From the NCBI GenBank assembly GCA_028554795.2, contig CM068839.1:89314182-89378181 (forward strand): a stretch of DNA of 64,000 nucleotides, written 5' to 3'. Positions within the stretch are counted from its first letter, which is position 1. Every line of letters starts with the position of its first letter. The DNA is from Sinohyriopsis cumingii. Taxonomy: Eukaryota; Mollusca; Bivalvia; Unionida; Unionidae. Under the pieces are notes generated by a model. It had not been told where the DNA came from. It did no database searches and worked only from the letters and a program-made list of their open reading frames with translations. Below are positions 10,321 through 20,399 of the stretch, piece by piece. Made by a program: the position numbers and the translations under genes.

Positions 10321-12590
10321 GCTAAATTCAAAAAGTACACAAACGTGTACAAACTAAACAGTCGCACATACCGAAAGGTGCACGTGACTTTAATCCAATG
10401 AATGAATGAAATGTGTGCTAGAGGGTAGGGTTAGCAGTTATACTCCCAATTATGTTTGTGATGAGCAAAAGCAGCTGCACAAATTTGAGCTTTTAGTTTG
10501 GTTCTGGTAGGGTCAAAGGATGCAGGTACATTTTACATTCATTTTTTACTAGAAATAGCTATTTTCAATATTTTTCTGTGACAAGGCAACTAAAAGAATC
10601 AGTATGTGCCTTATGCATGAATAAAGTTCACTAGTACTATAACAAATTAGCATACTTTTCATCACCCCTCTACCATCAAGATTTTTTTATATTTACCTCT
10701 GTAGCAGACACAAATAAAAGTCGGCAGCTCATTTGCAGACTAAGTTACGCATATCATCTAACTGTGACAGGCAGTCACCAACAAGCCAACCTATTTCCAT
10801 GCCTAACTCAAAGTAAATCTGAACCACATTATAGATTTAGCTTATGTGTAAATTTATAAATGCTAGGCTTGTGATAATTAGGTTCATGCCTTCTACCTTA
10901 AAAATTAGAGGGATGTCAAAATACGAAACTATCCAGTGAGACCTATGATGTTAATTTTAATCCCTATGGGATTTGTGACATAAAAAACCCAAATGCTTTA
11001 TGTATTAAAAGGTAACTAATGGGGGCAGGATCTGCAGTGAATCAATGGTTAGTATGCTAGACTCCTGATAAAAATGTTTGTGTTAAAATCCTGTTATCAA
11101 GTCAACCAGGTTACCTACTGCAATGTACCCTTGCCTTACTCCAATTCCCTCAGTACTCAGTAAACAACTAGTGTTGCTGTACATAACAAAACCAGTCCAT
11201 ATTGATTTTACATATTTTACTAAATCCTGACAAAAATAATTCTCTAAATAAAGAATGATTAATATGTGATGGTCTCACATGTAATCAAACTCTTCCAAGC
11301 TTTTAATGATATGAACCGATTTATCAATGTTTATCAAATTTGCATGAAAAACTATTTCTTATTTGTCATCAAATATGTTCAATGTTTTGATCATATAAGC
11401 ATTTCTGCTACATTAGATCAAAATAATCTTTTTGTCAGAAATAGAGCCCTTATAGTATTTGCAAGGTCAACCAATCAGATGCAGAATTTGAGTTTAATAT
11501 GAATGAATATTTTTTTTACAAAATTGCTCTTTTGCTATATCTTGATGAGATAAATCTATTCACCAAGTCTGATGAAATTAATGAGAAATAGTTTTAAGAG
11601 CAGTAGCAAGAATGGCTAGTGAGATGTAGAACCACCACATTATATGCATAGATTTTGCTTATAGCCTCAGACATACAAGCAAATAATTAAACAAGTCAGA
11701 TCTAAATTGGATCATAAACACTGTTGTGCAAATCATAAGAAACTCTGCCAATCAGATGCAAGGTCACTTCACTACCATACCTTTATCACACTCATAATAA
11801 GCATCATTGTGAAACTTGACTCTATAAGCCCAATGGCCAAGCATGATCAAACTTGAATCAGCAGTAGTGGTTATAACCTCATGTATTTGTATGCATCTTC
11901 ACTTCTTCAATCTAGATCTCATTTATATAAGCATGTATTCTACGTTTAGTAAAAACTGCACTACATGTATAAATATTGCATGCAGTGGTAACATACTCAG
12001 ATGAAAGATCACCTTATTATTATTAATGGTTAACACTCATCAAACTTCAAGGACAACTTAATGATTTTAGCCTATATTGTGGAAGTATGGCTTTTAGGCT
12101 GGTTAAAAAACTCAACTAATCTTATACATGATCACATGTATATACTTGGATTTTGCTCATTATTAGATTTATCCAAGATGTTGATTTAAGCCCAAAACCA
12201 AGTTTTATATAAACAAATTGATCAGAACTATGGACTCCAAAGTAGCTAATTTCTTACTGTTGAAAGACAGAAGGGGATGTGAAATAAATAACACACTCTG
12301 GACCATTACATAAACCCACTTAGCCTTTTGACCAGTTGAGATAAAATATCAACAATAATGTTAAATAAGATTGATAAATTATGTTTTCTCACATTACCTC
12401 TAGCCCTTTTCAACATGGATGGTATTTTTCTTCCACATATGTCAGCTCTTAATTAGTGGCCCTTTCCCATCATGAATGTTGTAGGTGAAACTCTCAGAAT
12501 TAGGCTTTTTAATTTATATCTGTAGAAGAAAAAAACTATTGGTCTGCATATATCAATGTCACCATTTCTGTATTAGATTAAAATACCATA
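10321..12590. other. AT-rich, probably intronic; one decayed SINE-like patch
   Basis: No coding frame is convincing. At about 11035-11110 the plus strand has a degenerate tRNA-like head (GAATCAATGGTTAGTATGCTAGACTCC, then GTGTTAAAATCCTG), probably an old SINE. Nothing else was recognised. Confidence 0.4.
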
Positions 12591-12615
12591 TGTGTGTGTG
12601 TGTGTGTGTGTGTGT
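12591..12615. repeat. (TG)n microsatellite
   Basis: An uninterrupted TG run of about 12 units. Confidence 0.95.
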
Positions 12616-13024
12616 TAATTTTAGAATTTAAGCAAACTTGTCTCCATGTGTTTATTTTAAAACTGATGATGATAACACATAACAGGTTCAATGGATAAAA
12701 TGTTATTTCTTACTTCTTACAACTGCTCATTATATCTGAATTTACATTCAATGTTTGTTTTAATTAACATATTTGGGATATTGGGCAAATTATTTATTTT
12801 GTAGTTTATCATTATATCATTTACCAGTCTTTTATCATTCAAATATGTAATATAGTACCATTATACTGACTTCATATTCTATATGATATCCCAGCAATAC
12901 ATATTAAGCAGATAAGTGCAAATAAAAATGTTCAGAATGTAAAATTTACTCCAAGCTCAAAGAAGATCAGCAAAAGATAATATCCAACAAATTACCAAAC
13001 AAAAAGCGAAGTTAACGCAGTTAC

Positions 13025-13500
13025 CTTTATTATGACGTCTCCAACACCAACGGTACTGTACAGCTACGTCTTCTGAGTTTTACCGTCATCTTGTCTTTCA
13101 AACCAGAATTAATTTCTTGAGCTCTTACAAAATGAAGAAACTTTTAAATACTATAATTTAAGCAGCTTCTTTACATGCCATCAGATAAATTATGGCACAG
13201 TGTTATGTCTGTCAGCAAAACGCAACTTCACATTTGGACGGCGCGCTGTGTGGGCATCGCCGACACAGCAACTGACATGAATTCTCTATTAGCAGACAAT
13301 GATTCGGAATAAATCCTTCGCAAATCTAACATTCTCGATTTTTCATAGTTCCACTTTTCATTGTTGCATCTGTTTGATTGTACAATTGCTAATGATGTTC
13401 AATGAATCAACTTCAATTCATCTGCTGTCTGAAATCCCGGTTCAGTTGGTATTTTCTTCCGCGCATGATGCCGTGTAAATAAAAGATACGGTCGACATTC
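13025..13500 (-). promoter_or_regulatory. Candidate promoter and non-coding first exon, minus strand
   Basis: CpG content rises at 13230-13260 (a ggcgcgc core) and again near 13450-13495, against an AT-rich background. On the minus strand a consensus donor (AAAG|GTAACT) ends a segment at 13025. Every frame into that donor meets a stop or lacks an ATG, so it would be 5' UTR. A second consensus donor (GAGCG|GTAAGT) ends at 13901. Both face the terminal exon at 10024-10167. The linkage is inference. Confidence 0.25.
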
Positions 13501-14057
13501 AAAGTGGTTTAGGTTAATTTATTATTTTTCTTTATTAAGGTCATTTGCAGAAAGTGTTTCGCTAGGGTGAGAAAAAAAAATATAACAAAAAGAAAACTTT
13601 CTTTTCCAACGCTAATACTGTATATATTTCAATTTGTGATTGATGCTATAAATAAAAAAAAATGATAATAAAGCATTTTAGCCCGTGGATTCGGCACGGC
13701 ACTCGTTTTTGTGGGTTTTTTAAAATGTTGTTAGTGTTGTTTTGGGGTTGTTTTTTGTGTGTGTACCACACTAAAAAACATACCAGGTATTAGGCCTAAC
13801 GTAGGAAAAGAAATTATCCTCTATTTATTACTATTCTTACTGTCAAATGACGCGAAAGTGATCAAATTGCTATTAAGATTTTGTTTTGTATAACACTTAC
13901 CGCTCGTTTTCCTCGAGATAAAGCAGCCACTTCAAAATGATTATAAAATCTGTGACAGATGAAAAACGTGGTTTAAATAATTCGTAATCGCCTGCCTTAA
14001 AATACTGTAGGAATTTGCTAATGTATTTCATGGCCCTCGTTTGAATAGATACCAACG

Positions 14058-14152
14058 ATCATGTATATCGACCAAATTTTGTATATTCCTGCCCACAATC
14101 ATGTATTTTGTATTAAACCGTATATTACACGAGCGCTCTGTGGCAAACTCGG
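14058..14152 (+). repeat. ~95-bp dispersed segment, inverted relative to 19340-19440
   Basis: Phrases TTCCTGCCCAC, ATCATGTA, CCGTATATTAC and GAGCGCTCT recur in order on the opposite strand at about 19440-19340. It ends in a G run. It may be a shared fragment of one repeat family or the ends of a larger element enclosing the Tx1-like LINE. Confidence 0.5.
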
Positions 14153-14179
14153 GGGGGGGGGGGGGGTCTCTATTATACC

Positions 14180-14390
14180 CAGAGGCGTAGCTATGATATT
14201 TTGCGCCCGGGGACGAACTATAAAATTGGCGCCCCAGCCCCCTCCCCGTTTAATCACATTTTTGAATATTACCCTTGTTTACTTATTATAATGTAACGTT
14301 GTAAGCCTCATTTTGGCGCCCCTGTACCTTGGCGCCCGGGGACATATGTACTCCCCTTCCCCCCCCCCCCCCCCCCCCGCTACGCCTCTG
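14180..14390. mobile_element. hAT-type MITE, 211 bp, with perfect 8-bp target duplication
   Basis: The ends are perfect inverted repeats (CAGAGGCGTAGC at the left, GCTACGCCTCTG at the right). The 8 bp ATTATACC stands directly on both sides (14172-14179 and 14391-14398). CAG-type termini with an 8-bp duplication are the hallmark of the hAT superfamily. The interior has no ORF, holds GCGCCCGGGGAC twice (near both ends) and a ~25-C tract at about 14357-14378, so it depends on a transposase made elsewhere. Confidence 0.9.
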
Positions 14391-14551
14391 ATTATACCTG
14401 CTGTATCAGTTGAGAAATATATTGAACAGATCAGGCCCCAATACTCTCGCTCTGAAAAACATTAAAATAATTATATGCAGAATATCGGTAGGTCTCCCTC
14501 TTGCCGAAAATGTCAGCACCATATATATTTTGCAAGTAATGTAATGGGTAT

Positions 14552-14555
<4 letters not shown>

Positions 14556-14593
<38 letters not shown>
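14556..14593. repeat. (AC)n microsatellite
   Basis: About 19 CA units at the edge of the Tx1-like LINE 3' region. Confidence 0.95.
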
Positions 14594-14595
<2 letters not shown>

Positions 14596-14599
14596 TTTT

Positions 14600-15870
14600 G
14601 GGAGTGGGGGGGGCAACGGACAGATGCCCCCATTTCCCCAAAAAAATAAAAAGTATTTTATATTTGTGTATTTCCCCCTCAGATGTGTTCTACGTTTTAT
14701 TAAAACAAAATTTTATATAAAAAATTTAGTTTTTAGAATTTTTGATGGGGTATTTATGTTTCCATAGTGTTATCTAAAGGGTTGTTCGTCCGAGTCTGGT
14801 TTCCCTCACCTTGCTCGAAGTTCATTCCCTTGAAATGTTTTGTAACCTTTGCTATATGTCGCCTAGGTCTCAGTGTTTGCTATATGTAATGGTGTTATAT
14901 TGTGTGTATGCTATATTTTCTTTATGTTTGAGACAGCAAGTATAGATCAAATATCTTTCCCAGTTGTATTTCTTCCTTTATGATGTTATATTGTATCTTT
15001 TAATTTGTTTTATGGTTTTCTAATTTTGACGATGGAATGGTGTACTATTTAGACTTTGTTTAAAAAAAATAATTTCCTATTTTATTATTCGAGTGATAAT
15101 ATGTGTCGTTCCTCATAATAGTCTTTAAAGATGTTGATAGGTAGGTTACGCTCGATCCAAGGTTCACGCTTCTTTATTCTCTATGTGTTTTTCCTGGGTC
15201 GCGTTAGGCCTCCTTTATTTAGTTTATCTGATTATGCTTTATTGAAAGATCCAAACGTATTTATGAGACCACATTATTCTATAGTGGTCAACCATGCAGT
15301 GCGGGAGAAGTTAGTAGGGTTTTAAACTAAGTGTTATACAGTATGTATTTGTGTCTTTATTTTGTCTGTTTATGTTCTACATTGGGTGTTTTCAAAGACT
15401 CATGATGGGCCTATGCACTTCACTGAGCCCTGTGACTTAGCCCCATGATGTCATCGCCATTTACTTCCCCTTATATTTTCCCTGTATCCCTTCCTATATA
15501 TGTCTTTAGAATTTTCTTTCAGAGAAAGAAGAAAAAAAATTAAATTACAAAATTCTTTTATTTTTTTCTTTCTTCCTTTCTTCCCTTTTCTCTTTTAAAA
15601 AAAAAGTTATATGGGTTTCTTTGAAATATTTGAAATAGAATTTGAAATTTTCTTTGAAATATGGCTGTTGTGGGGTGCGAGGAGGGGGTATGGGTATGGC
15701 ATCAGCTCGCAATTGCGCTACGCGACCCTTCGGTCTGTAATACCTATTCCTCCCTCCCCCTCTCTCCCCCAATTCCAACATCAATTGCGTTATATCAACC
15801 TGACGGTAAGTATCTATTCGTCGTAAGACGTACTGAGTTCTTGTTGTGGTTAATATTCTTATTTTTACCA
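14600..15870 (-). repeat. Tx1/L1-like LINE 3' untranslated region
   Basis: It lies directly downstream of the ORF2 C-terminus on the minus strand. The same sequence recurs at 27250-27900 (same relative strand) and at 28860-29745 (opposite strand). Shared blocks include the GACAGATGCCCCC-like end, 'ctaaagggttgttcgtccga', GCTATATGTCGCC, 'tgtgtatgctatattttctt' and TTAGGCCTCC. In the 28-29.7 kb copy it also follows the ORF2 C-terminus, which is why I call it 3' UTR. Confidence 0.65.
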
Positions 15871-16888
15871 CGTATCTTATTTAAAAATCTTTATCACCTG
15901 TCCACAGGATATCATCGTAGTTACTATATAGTCTATACATTTTAGAACGATTTTGTTTTCGTAGTCTAAATCTATGAATAAAATGTTATTTTTGTTATAC
16001 TTATATTTTTTGCAAATTTTCATTATTAACTTTATCCTATTATGTTTAGATTTATCACATTGGACAATCGTATGTAGTTTGGTGAAGTTCGCTGTTTTAC
16101 ATAAAGGGCATTTCGGCATTATCCTCAGCATACGATGTTTGATTGTTTCTTCGCCTGTTAGCCAGGTGTTGTGCAGGTATTTAAAAATTATACTTTGTGT
16201 TTTGACAGATCTTATTTTCCCCAATTTTTCCAATTTTTTGTCCAATTTACCCCCTCAGTTGTCCTGCTCTACTCTACATTTTATATTTTTGGTTACCTCC
16301 TCCCTAATCCAAGCGTGACTTTTACTTATTAAATTTTGCATAAATCTGTTTTGTCTCTATATTTTAAAATTAGTTCTCATATGTTTGCGTGGCACTTCGA
16401 TTTTTTTATATTAATTTGTTATTTTTGTATATCTCTGGTCGGTTTCTCAAGGTGAAGCCGAACCAGTAGATGTACGGTGCTTCTCACGCTGTAGCCGGGT
16501 CTGAGTGCATTTTTTTTTTAATCTATTGATTATGTTAGTTAATTATAGTAGTAGAGGGCTCGGCAACCCCAAGCCCCCTCTACTTTTGGCCCTATATAAT
16601 GTCTCTTTTTTTACATGATGCATTTTATGATTCCATATATAATCTATTATTTCGTTGTCTGTTTTGTTTAAAATTGTATTATCCATATCTATGGATTTAA
16701 TTATGTAGTTAATATTTGAGTATAAATAAGTCTTGGCCACTTGGGCCCGCTCCATGATAGGTAATGGCGCCATGGCCAGATTTTCACATTTTCTCTTATT
16801 TTATTGATAATATGTTCATAATTTTCTACAGCTTCTTTTTTTTATTGCCAAAGTAAACCCCTAGAGCCTTTACAGTGTCTCTCAGTAA

Positions 16889-16911
16889 GTGTGTGTGTGT
16901 GTGTGTGTGTG
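16889..16911. repeat. (GT)n microsatellite
   Basis: About 11 GT units inside the LINE remnant. Confidence 0.95.
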
Positions 16912-17097
16912 GGGGCGATAATCCAGGGTGGTTGCCCCTCCAGTTAACTATTTTTAAGATTTCGTGCTTGTTGTGGTTTATTTTGGAACCCGACGCTTAT
17001 AGCATTTCCCCTCTCTTATAAAGATGTTGCAATCATATGCATGTTAGAGCATTTTTTAATTCTTTTTTAGGTTTGGTATTTGTATGCCTTGTATAAT

Positions 17098-17372
17098 CAG
17101 GGGCGGATTAAGGCTCACTGGTGCCCTAAGCACTGACAAATCTTGGCGCGCCCCTCTTTTCCACGTACACCTGAGAAGATAACCCTAGGGTGTACCATGA
17201 TCAAGAAACAGAACATCATGATCAATTTGCACTAGTTGTATCAGTTTTTTTTTACAAATCTTCATTCTTTTTTCTTTCTTTCTTTTCACCCTTTTCTCAA
17301 CTTTGTGGTGCCCCCTTTGGCCCTGGTGTCCTATGCACGTGCTTAGTCTGCTTAATGGTTAATACGCCCCTG
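17098..17372. mobile_element. Candidate hAT-type MITE inserted in the Tx1-like LINE
   Basis: The segment begins CAGGGGCGGATTAAG and ends with the complementary GGTTAATACGCCCCTG, giving imperfect ~15-bp inverted ends of CAG type. Inner blocks GTGCCCTAAGCAC and GTGTCCTATGCACGTGC also mirror each other. The flanks CTTGTATA (2 bp off the left end) and CTTGCACA (right) agree at 6 of 8 positions, as expected for an old 8-bp duplication. It has no ORF. Confidence 0.6.
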
Positions 17373-19259
17373 CTTGCACATCTGGGTTGTTTCTTATCGT
17401 GTGACGTAGGATTTATATTGCCATTACGTATTCTAGCATTGATAGTGGACATCCTTGTATCACTGATCGTTGTATTTCAAATTCTTTCGTGCATTTCCCG
17501 TTTAATTATCCCAGTGTGTAGGATTTTGGTCCATTTTGGAAATTGGGTCCGAAACCAAATTTTTTAAAAACATTCTTTATACAGTTTTGTTCAAATCAGT
17601 CGAAAGCTTTCTCCTGGTCGAAGAGTACCATAGCACTCATCATACCAGTTTCATTTATGTAGTTAATTATAGTTTTAATGTTTAAAATATTGTTTTGTAT
17701 ATCCCTCCCCCACAAGTTTGATTTACATTAATTATCTTGTTTATCCTACCCTTTACTGTATTTGTTAAAATTCTACTTAAAATCTTATAGTCCGTGTTTA
17801 AAAGTGATATAGGCCTCCAGTTTTTAATCTCGTCTCTATTCCCTTTCCCTTTGTATATAATTGTGATAACTCCCTCCCTCATAGATTTAGTCATTTTATT
17901 TTTACTTAAAACTATATTATTACACAAAGCGTTTAAGATCGGCGTCAGTTCACCGTGGAACTTTTGGTAGAATTCCACGATGAGTCCATCTTTCCCTGGT
18001 GACTTTTGTGAGTGTTGATATACTTTTTGTGATTTCTTCATCTGAGATGACATCATCACATTGGTCTCTATGTACTGCTGATGTCATCTCACAGTCGACA
18101 TTTTTTAAGTAGCTGTCGATTGTGCTGAAGTATATGTTCTGTGTGGTGTGTGGTGTATAGTTCTTTATAATATTTGGAAATATTATTTAGGATATCTTCT
18201 TTTACAGTATGGGTTACATTGTTTATTTTGATATTGTTTAAAATTGTATCACCCCCTTTTCTAAATTCTTCTCGCTTATATACGTTTTTTGCCTCGTTGT
18301 AGATCTCTGTAAATTTTCCCGCCCTTATTATTCTCCCCTGATTTTCGTCTTCTTCAACGATTTTAATTTTGTCTGTCAATCGTTTTTTTTTTTCTTTCTC
18401 CATCGTCGTTTGTTGTTTTGCTTAGTTCTAATTTGAGTTCGTGTTTGTCTTTTTTTTCTGGGGTTTTTCCGCCCTCTATTTGAGTACTGAATATTTATAC
18501 CTTTTATTTTGTTTTTTAAAACATCCCAATCAATTATTATATTAATATTTTCTTCATTTTTGACGGTTTAAATTTCTTTTTTTAATTATTATTTCGACAT
18601 ATTCTTTGTCATTTAAAATCTTATTATTTAGTTTCCATAGTCCTGACCCACATTTTTCTATTTTTTTCATTTTTAGGTCAATAGTGAGCATGAAATGGTC
18701 TGATAGCTTTTGGTTGGTTATTGCAGTATTAATATATATTAATGGATCATAAAAATTTCCGTAAAATTTATCAATCCTGCTAGACTGGTTTAATTTATAG
18801 TTACCCAGTTGAAATCTCCCCCTATGATTAGATTTTCCATCGAATATTGTTGTAGGTAGGTGTATAAGTTTTCTTTAAAATTAGTTTCTTATTTCTATTA
18901 GCTGGCATGTACACATTTATAATATGCCAATTAAACATTTTAACACGTAGCAACCGTCCCTTAAAAAATTCCCCCCTCCTCAAACCTTTCCCAGCTTTTT
19001 AAAAATATTATTGTTGCAACCAACTCTAATATCATTATTTGCAAAATTGTTGCATATCTTTATTGCGTTAAGTTTGTCTTCTACTAAAATTTCGAACTCT
19101 GGCTTAATTCTATAGTGTGTTTCTTGTATCATTATTACACCAAAGTTTGTTTCTTTGGCTACTTTCTCTGCTTTCGCTTTGTCTATCCCATTGCTGTTGA
19201 TAGTAGCGATCCGGAAATTTGTTTCTTCCATTTTTGCTTTACTCCCAGGTGCCGCATCA

Positions 19260-19928
19260 CTTTTATATAGAATTTAATTGTATATATTTCAGTTAAAGTT
19301 ATTATATTCCATTTGTTTTTGTACACACACACCAGCACGCTCGACAAAGAGCGCTTGAGTAATATACAGTTTGATACATCCTACATGGTAGTGGGCAGGA
19401 ATACATATATAGGTCGTTATCCTTCTCGACCGAAGTAGTAACATTGTTCCAATGCTAACACTCGACGTCCTCGATTTGTGCTTCATCGTATTTGCAGTCT
19501 ATACACTTAAAGTTACAATGGAAAAGTGTACATGAACATATTTATACCATAGACAGAGCCTTGAAGTACTACTTTTTTCGGTCTAAAACTGTCCCAAAAA
19601 AAAAAGAAAAAAAAACCCAGCATGTAATAGTTCATTTCGATACAGTTGCACAGAGCATTTGACGTTCATTTTGATGTCAATATATATTGATATCGATTAA
19701 GTGCGATTTGTTTTCAAAGCTGCTTTATTGCTGGTAGTGCTTCTGTTTTCAAGTTCGATATATAACATACCCATGGAGCAGTAGTAATACAGAAATCAGA
19801 ACAACAACCATCATCATCATCATCGGGAGTATTATTATCGTATATGTTGGTCACATCGATGATCATTAATAAAAAGCGGTTGAAATATGAACAATATTCC
19901 ATCTCTTCAAATAGCAAATAACTAAGCA

Positions 19929-19930
<2 letters not shown>
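19260..19930. other. LINE 5' flank and dispersed fragment
   Basis: Contains the inverted partner (19340-19440) of the segment at 14058-14152. Otherwise AT-rich with an A-run near 19590-19615 and a short CAT triplet run near 19810-19823. No gene seen. Confidence 0.45.

Positions 19931-19968
<38 letters not shown>
19931..19968. repeat. (GT)n microsatellite
   Basis: About 19 GT units. Confidence 0.95.
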
Positions 19969-19971
<3 letters not shown>

Positions 19972-20059
19972 TTTTAACGTAGCTTTAAAAAAAAATGCAA
20001 TCATATCGCTACCATGTCTTCATTGTGACAGTTTATAATGATGTCTAGCAATGTGGCAT

Positions 20060-20262
20060 CATGCCACAAACATACAGCATTTTGTCCCACCCAGTCACAT
20101 TATCCTCACACCAATATCTTAATGATGGGCGCCAAAAGAGGCAGCTGCTAGTACCATTTTTATGTCTTTAGTGTGATTCGGCAGGGGTTTGAATCCGCGA
20201 CCTCTCGCATCCAAGGCGGACGCTCTGTACAGACACTGCACCACCTGAGCGATCGCTTAGCA
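20060..20262 (-). repeat. tRNA-derived SINE heading the first satellite block
   Basis: On the minus strand: an A-box-like head GGTGGTGCAGTGTC, then GCGTCCGCCTTGGATGCGAG, a B-box-like GGATTCAAACC, then AAAAATGGTACTAGCAGCTG and CCTCTTTTGGCGCCCATCA. A copy with the same order and orientation lies at 32715-32925, also next to a satellite array. Confidence 0.75.
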
Positions 20263-20399
20263 AAGAATGTACGATACTGTTTCCTGTTGTTCATAACAAC
20301 TCGACCTGGAGACCCACCTGACGGAAAATGAAAGCGCATTATAACGTTATAATATACGAATCCGGAATTTTTTTTGATTATTATAATTTTCAAGAAAGT

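Larger units (their letters stand above)
15877..19231 (-). pseudogene. Tx1/L1-like LINE ORF2 (endonuclease and reverse transcriptase), broken
   Basis: Read 5' to 3' on the minus strand. The endonuclease start (19231-18980) has IATINSNGI and IMIQETHY. A linker follows at 18403-18089. The reverse transcriptase N-terminal part (18059-17682) has SPGKDGLIVEFY, GVITIIYKGKG and NWRPISLLNTDYKI, typical of the L1/Tx1 group. A later segment (16773-16543) ends SRGGLGLPSPLLL. The C-terminal segment (16245-15877) contains TQSIIFKYLHN and CPLCKTANFTKLHTIVQC. The catalytic FADD region was not recovered. Much of the endonuclease (about 18400-18980) is frame-shifted, and a candidate hAT MITE sits at 17098-17372. 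No ORF1 was found upstream. Confidence 0.85.

Noticed and set aside
14406-14633. Frames with Cys-Val repeats
   Set aside because: They are translations of the AC microsatellite and its flank.
20165-20260. A possible functional tRNA gene from the A/B-box-like head
   Set aside because: The cloverleaf cannot be completed, and the head continues into a SINE body repeated at 32.7-32.9 kb.
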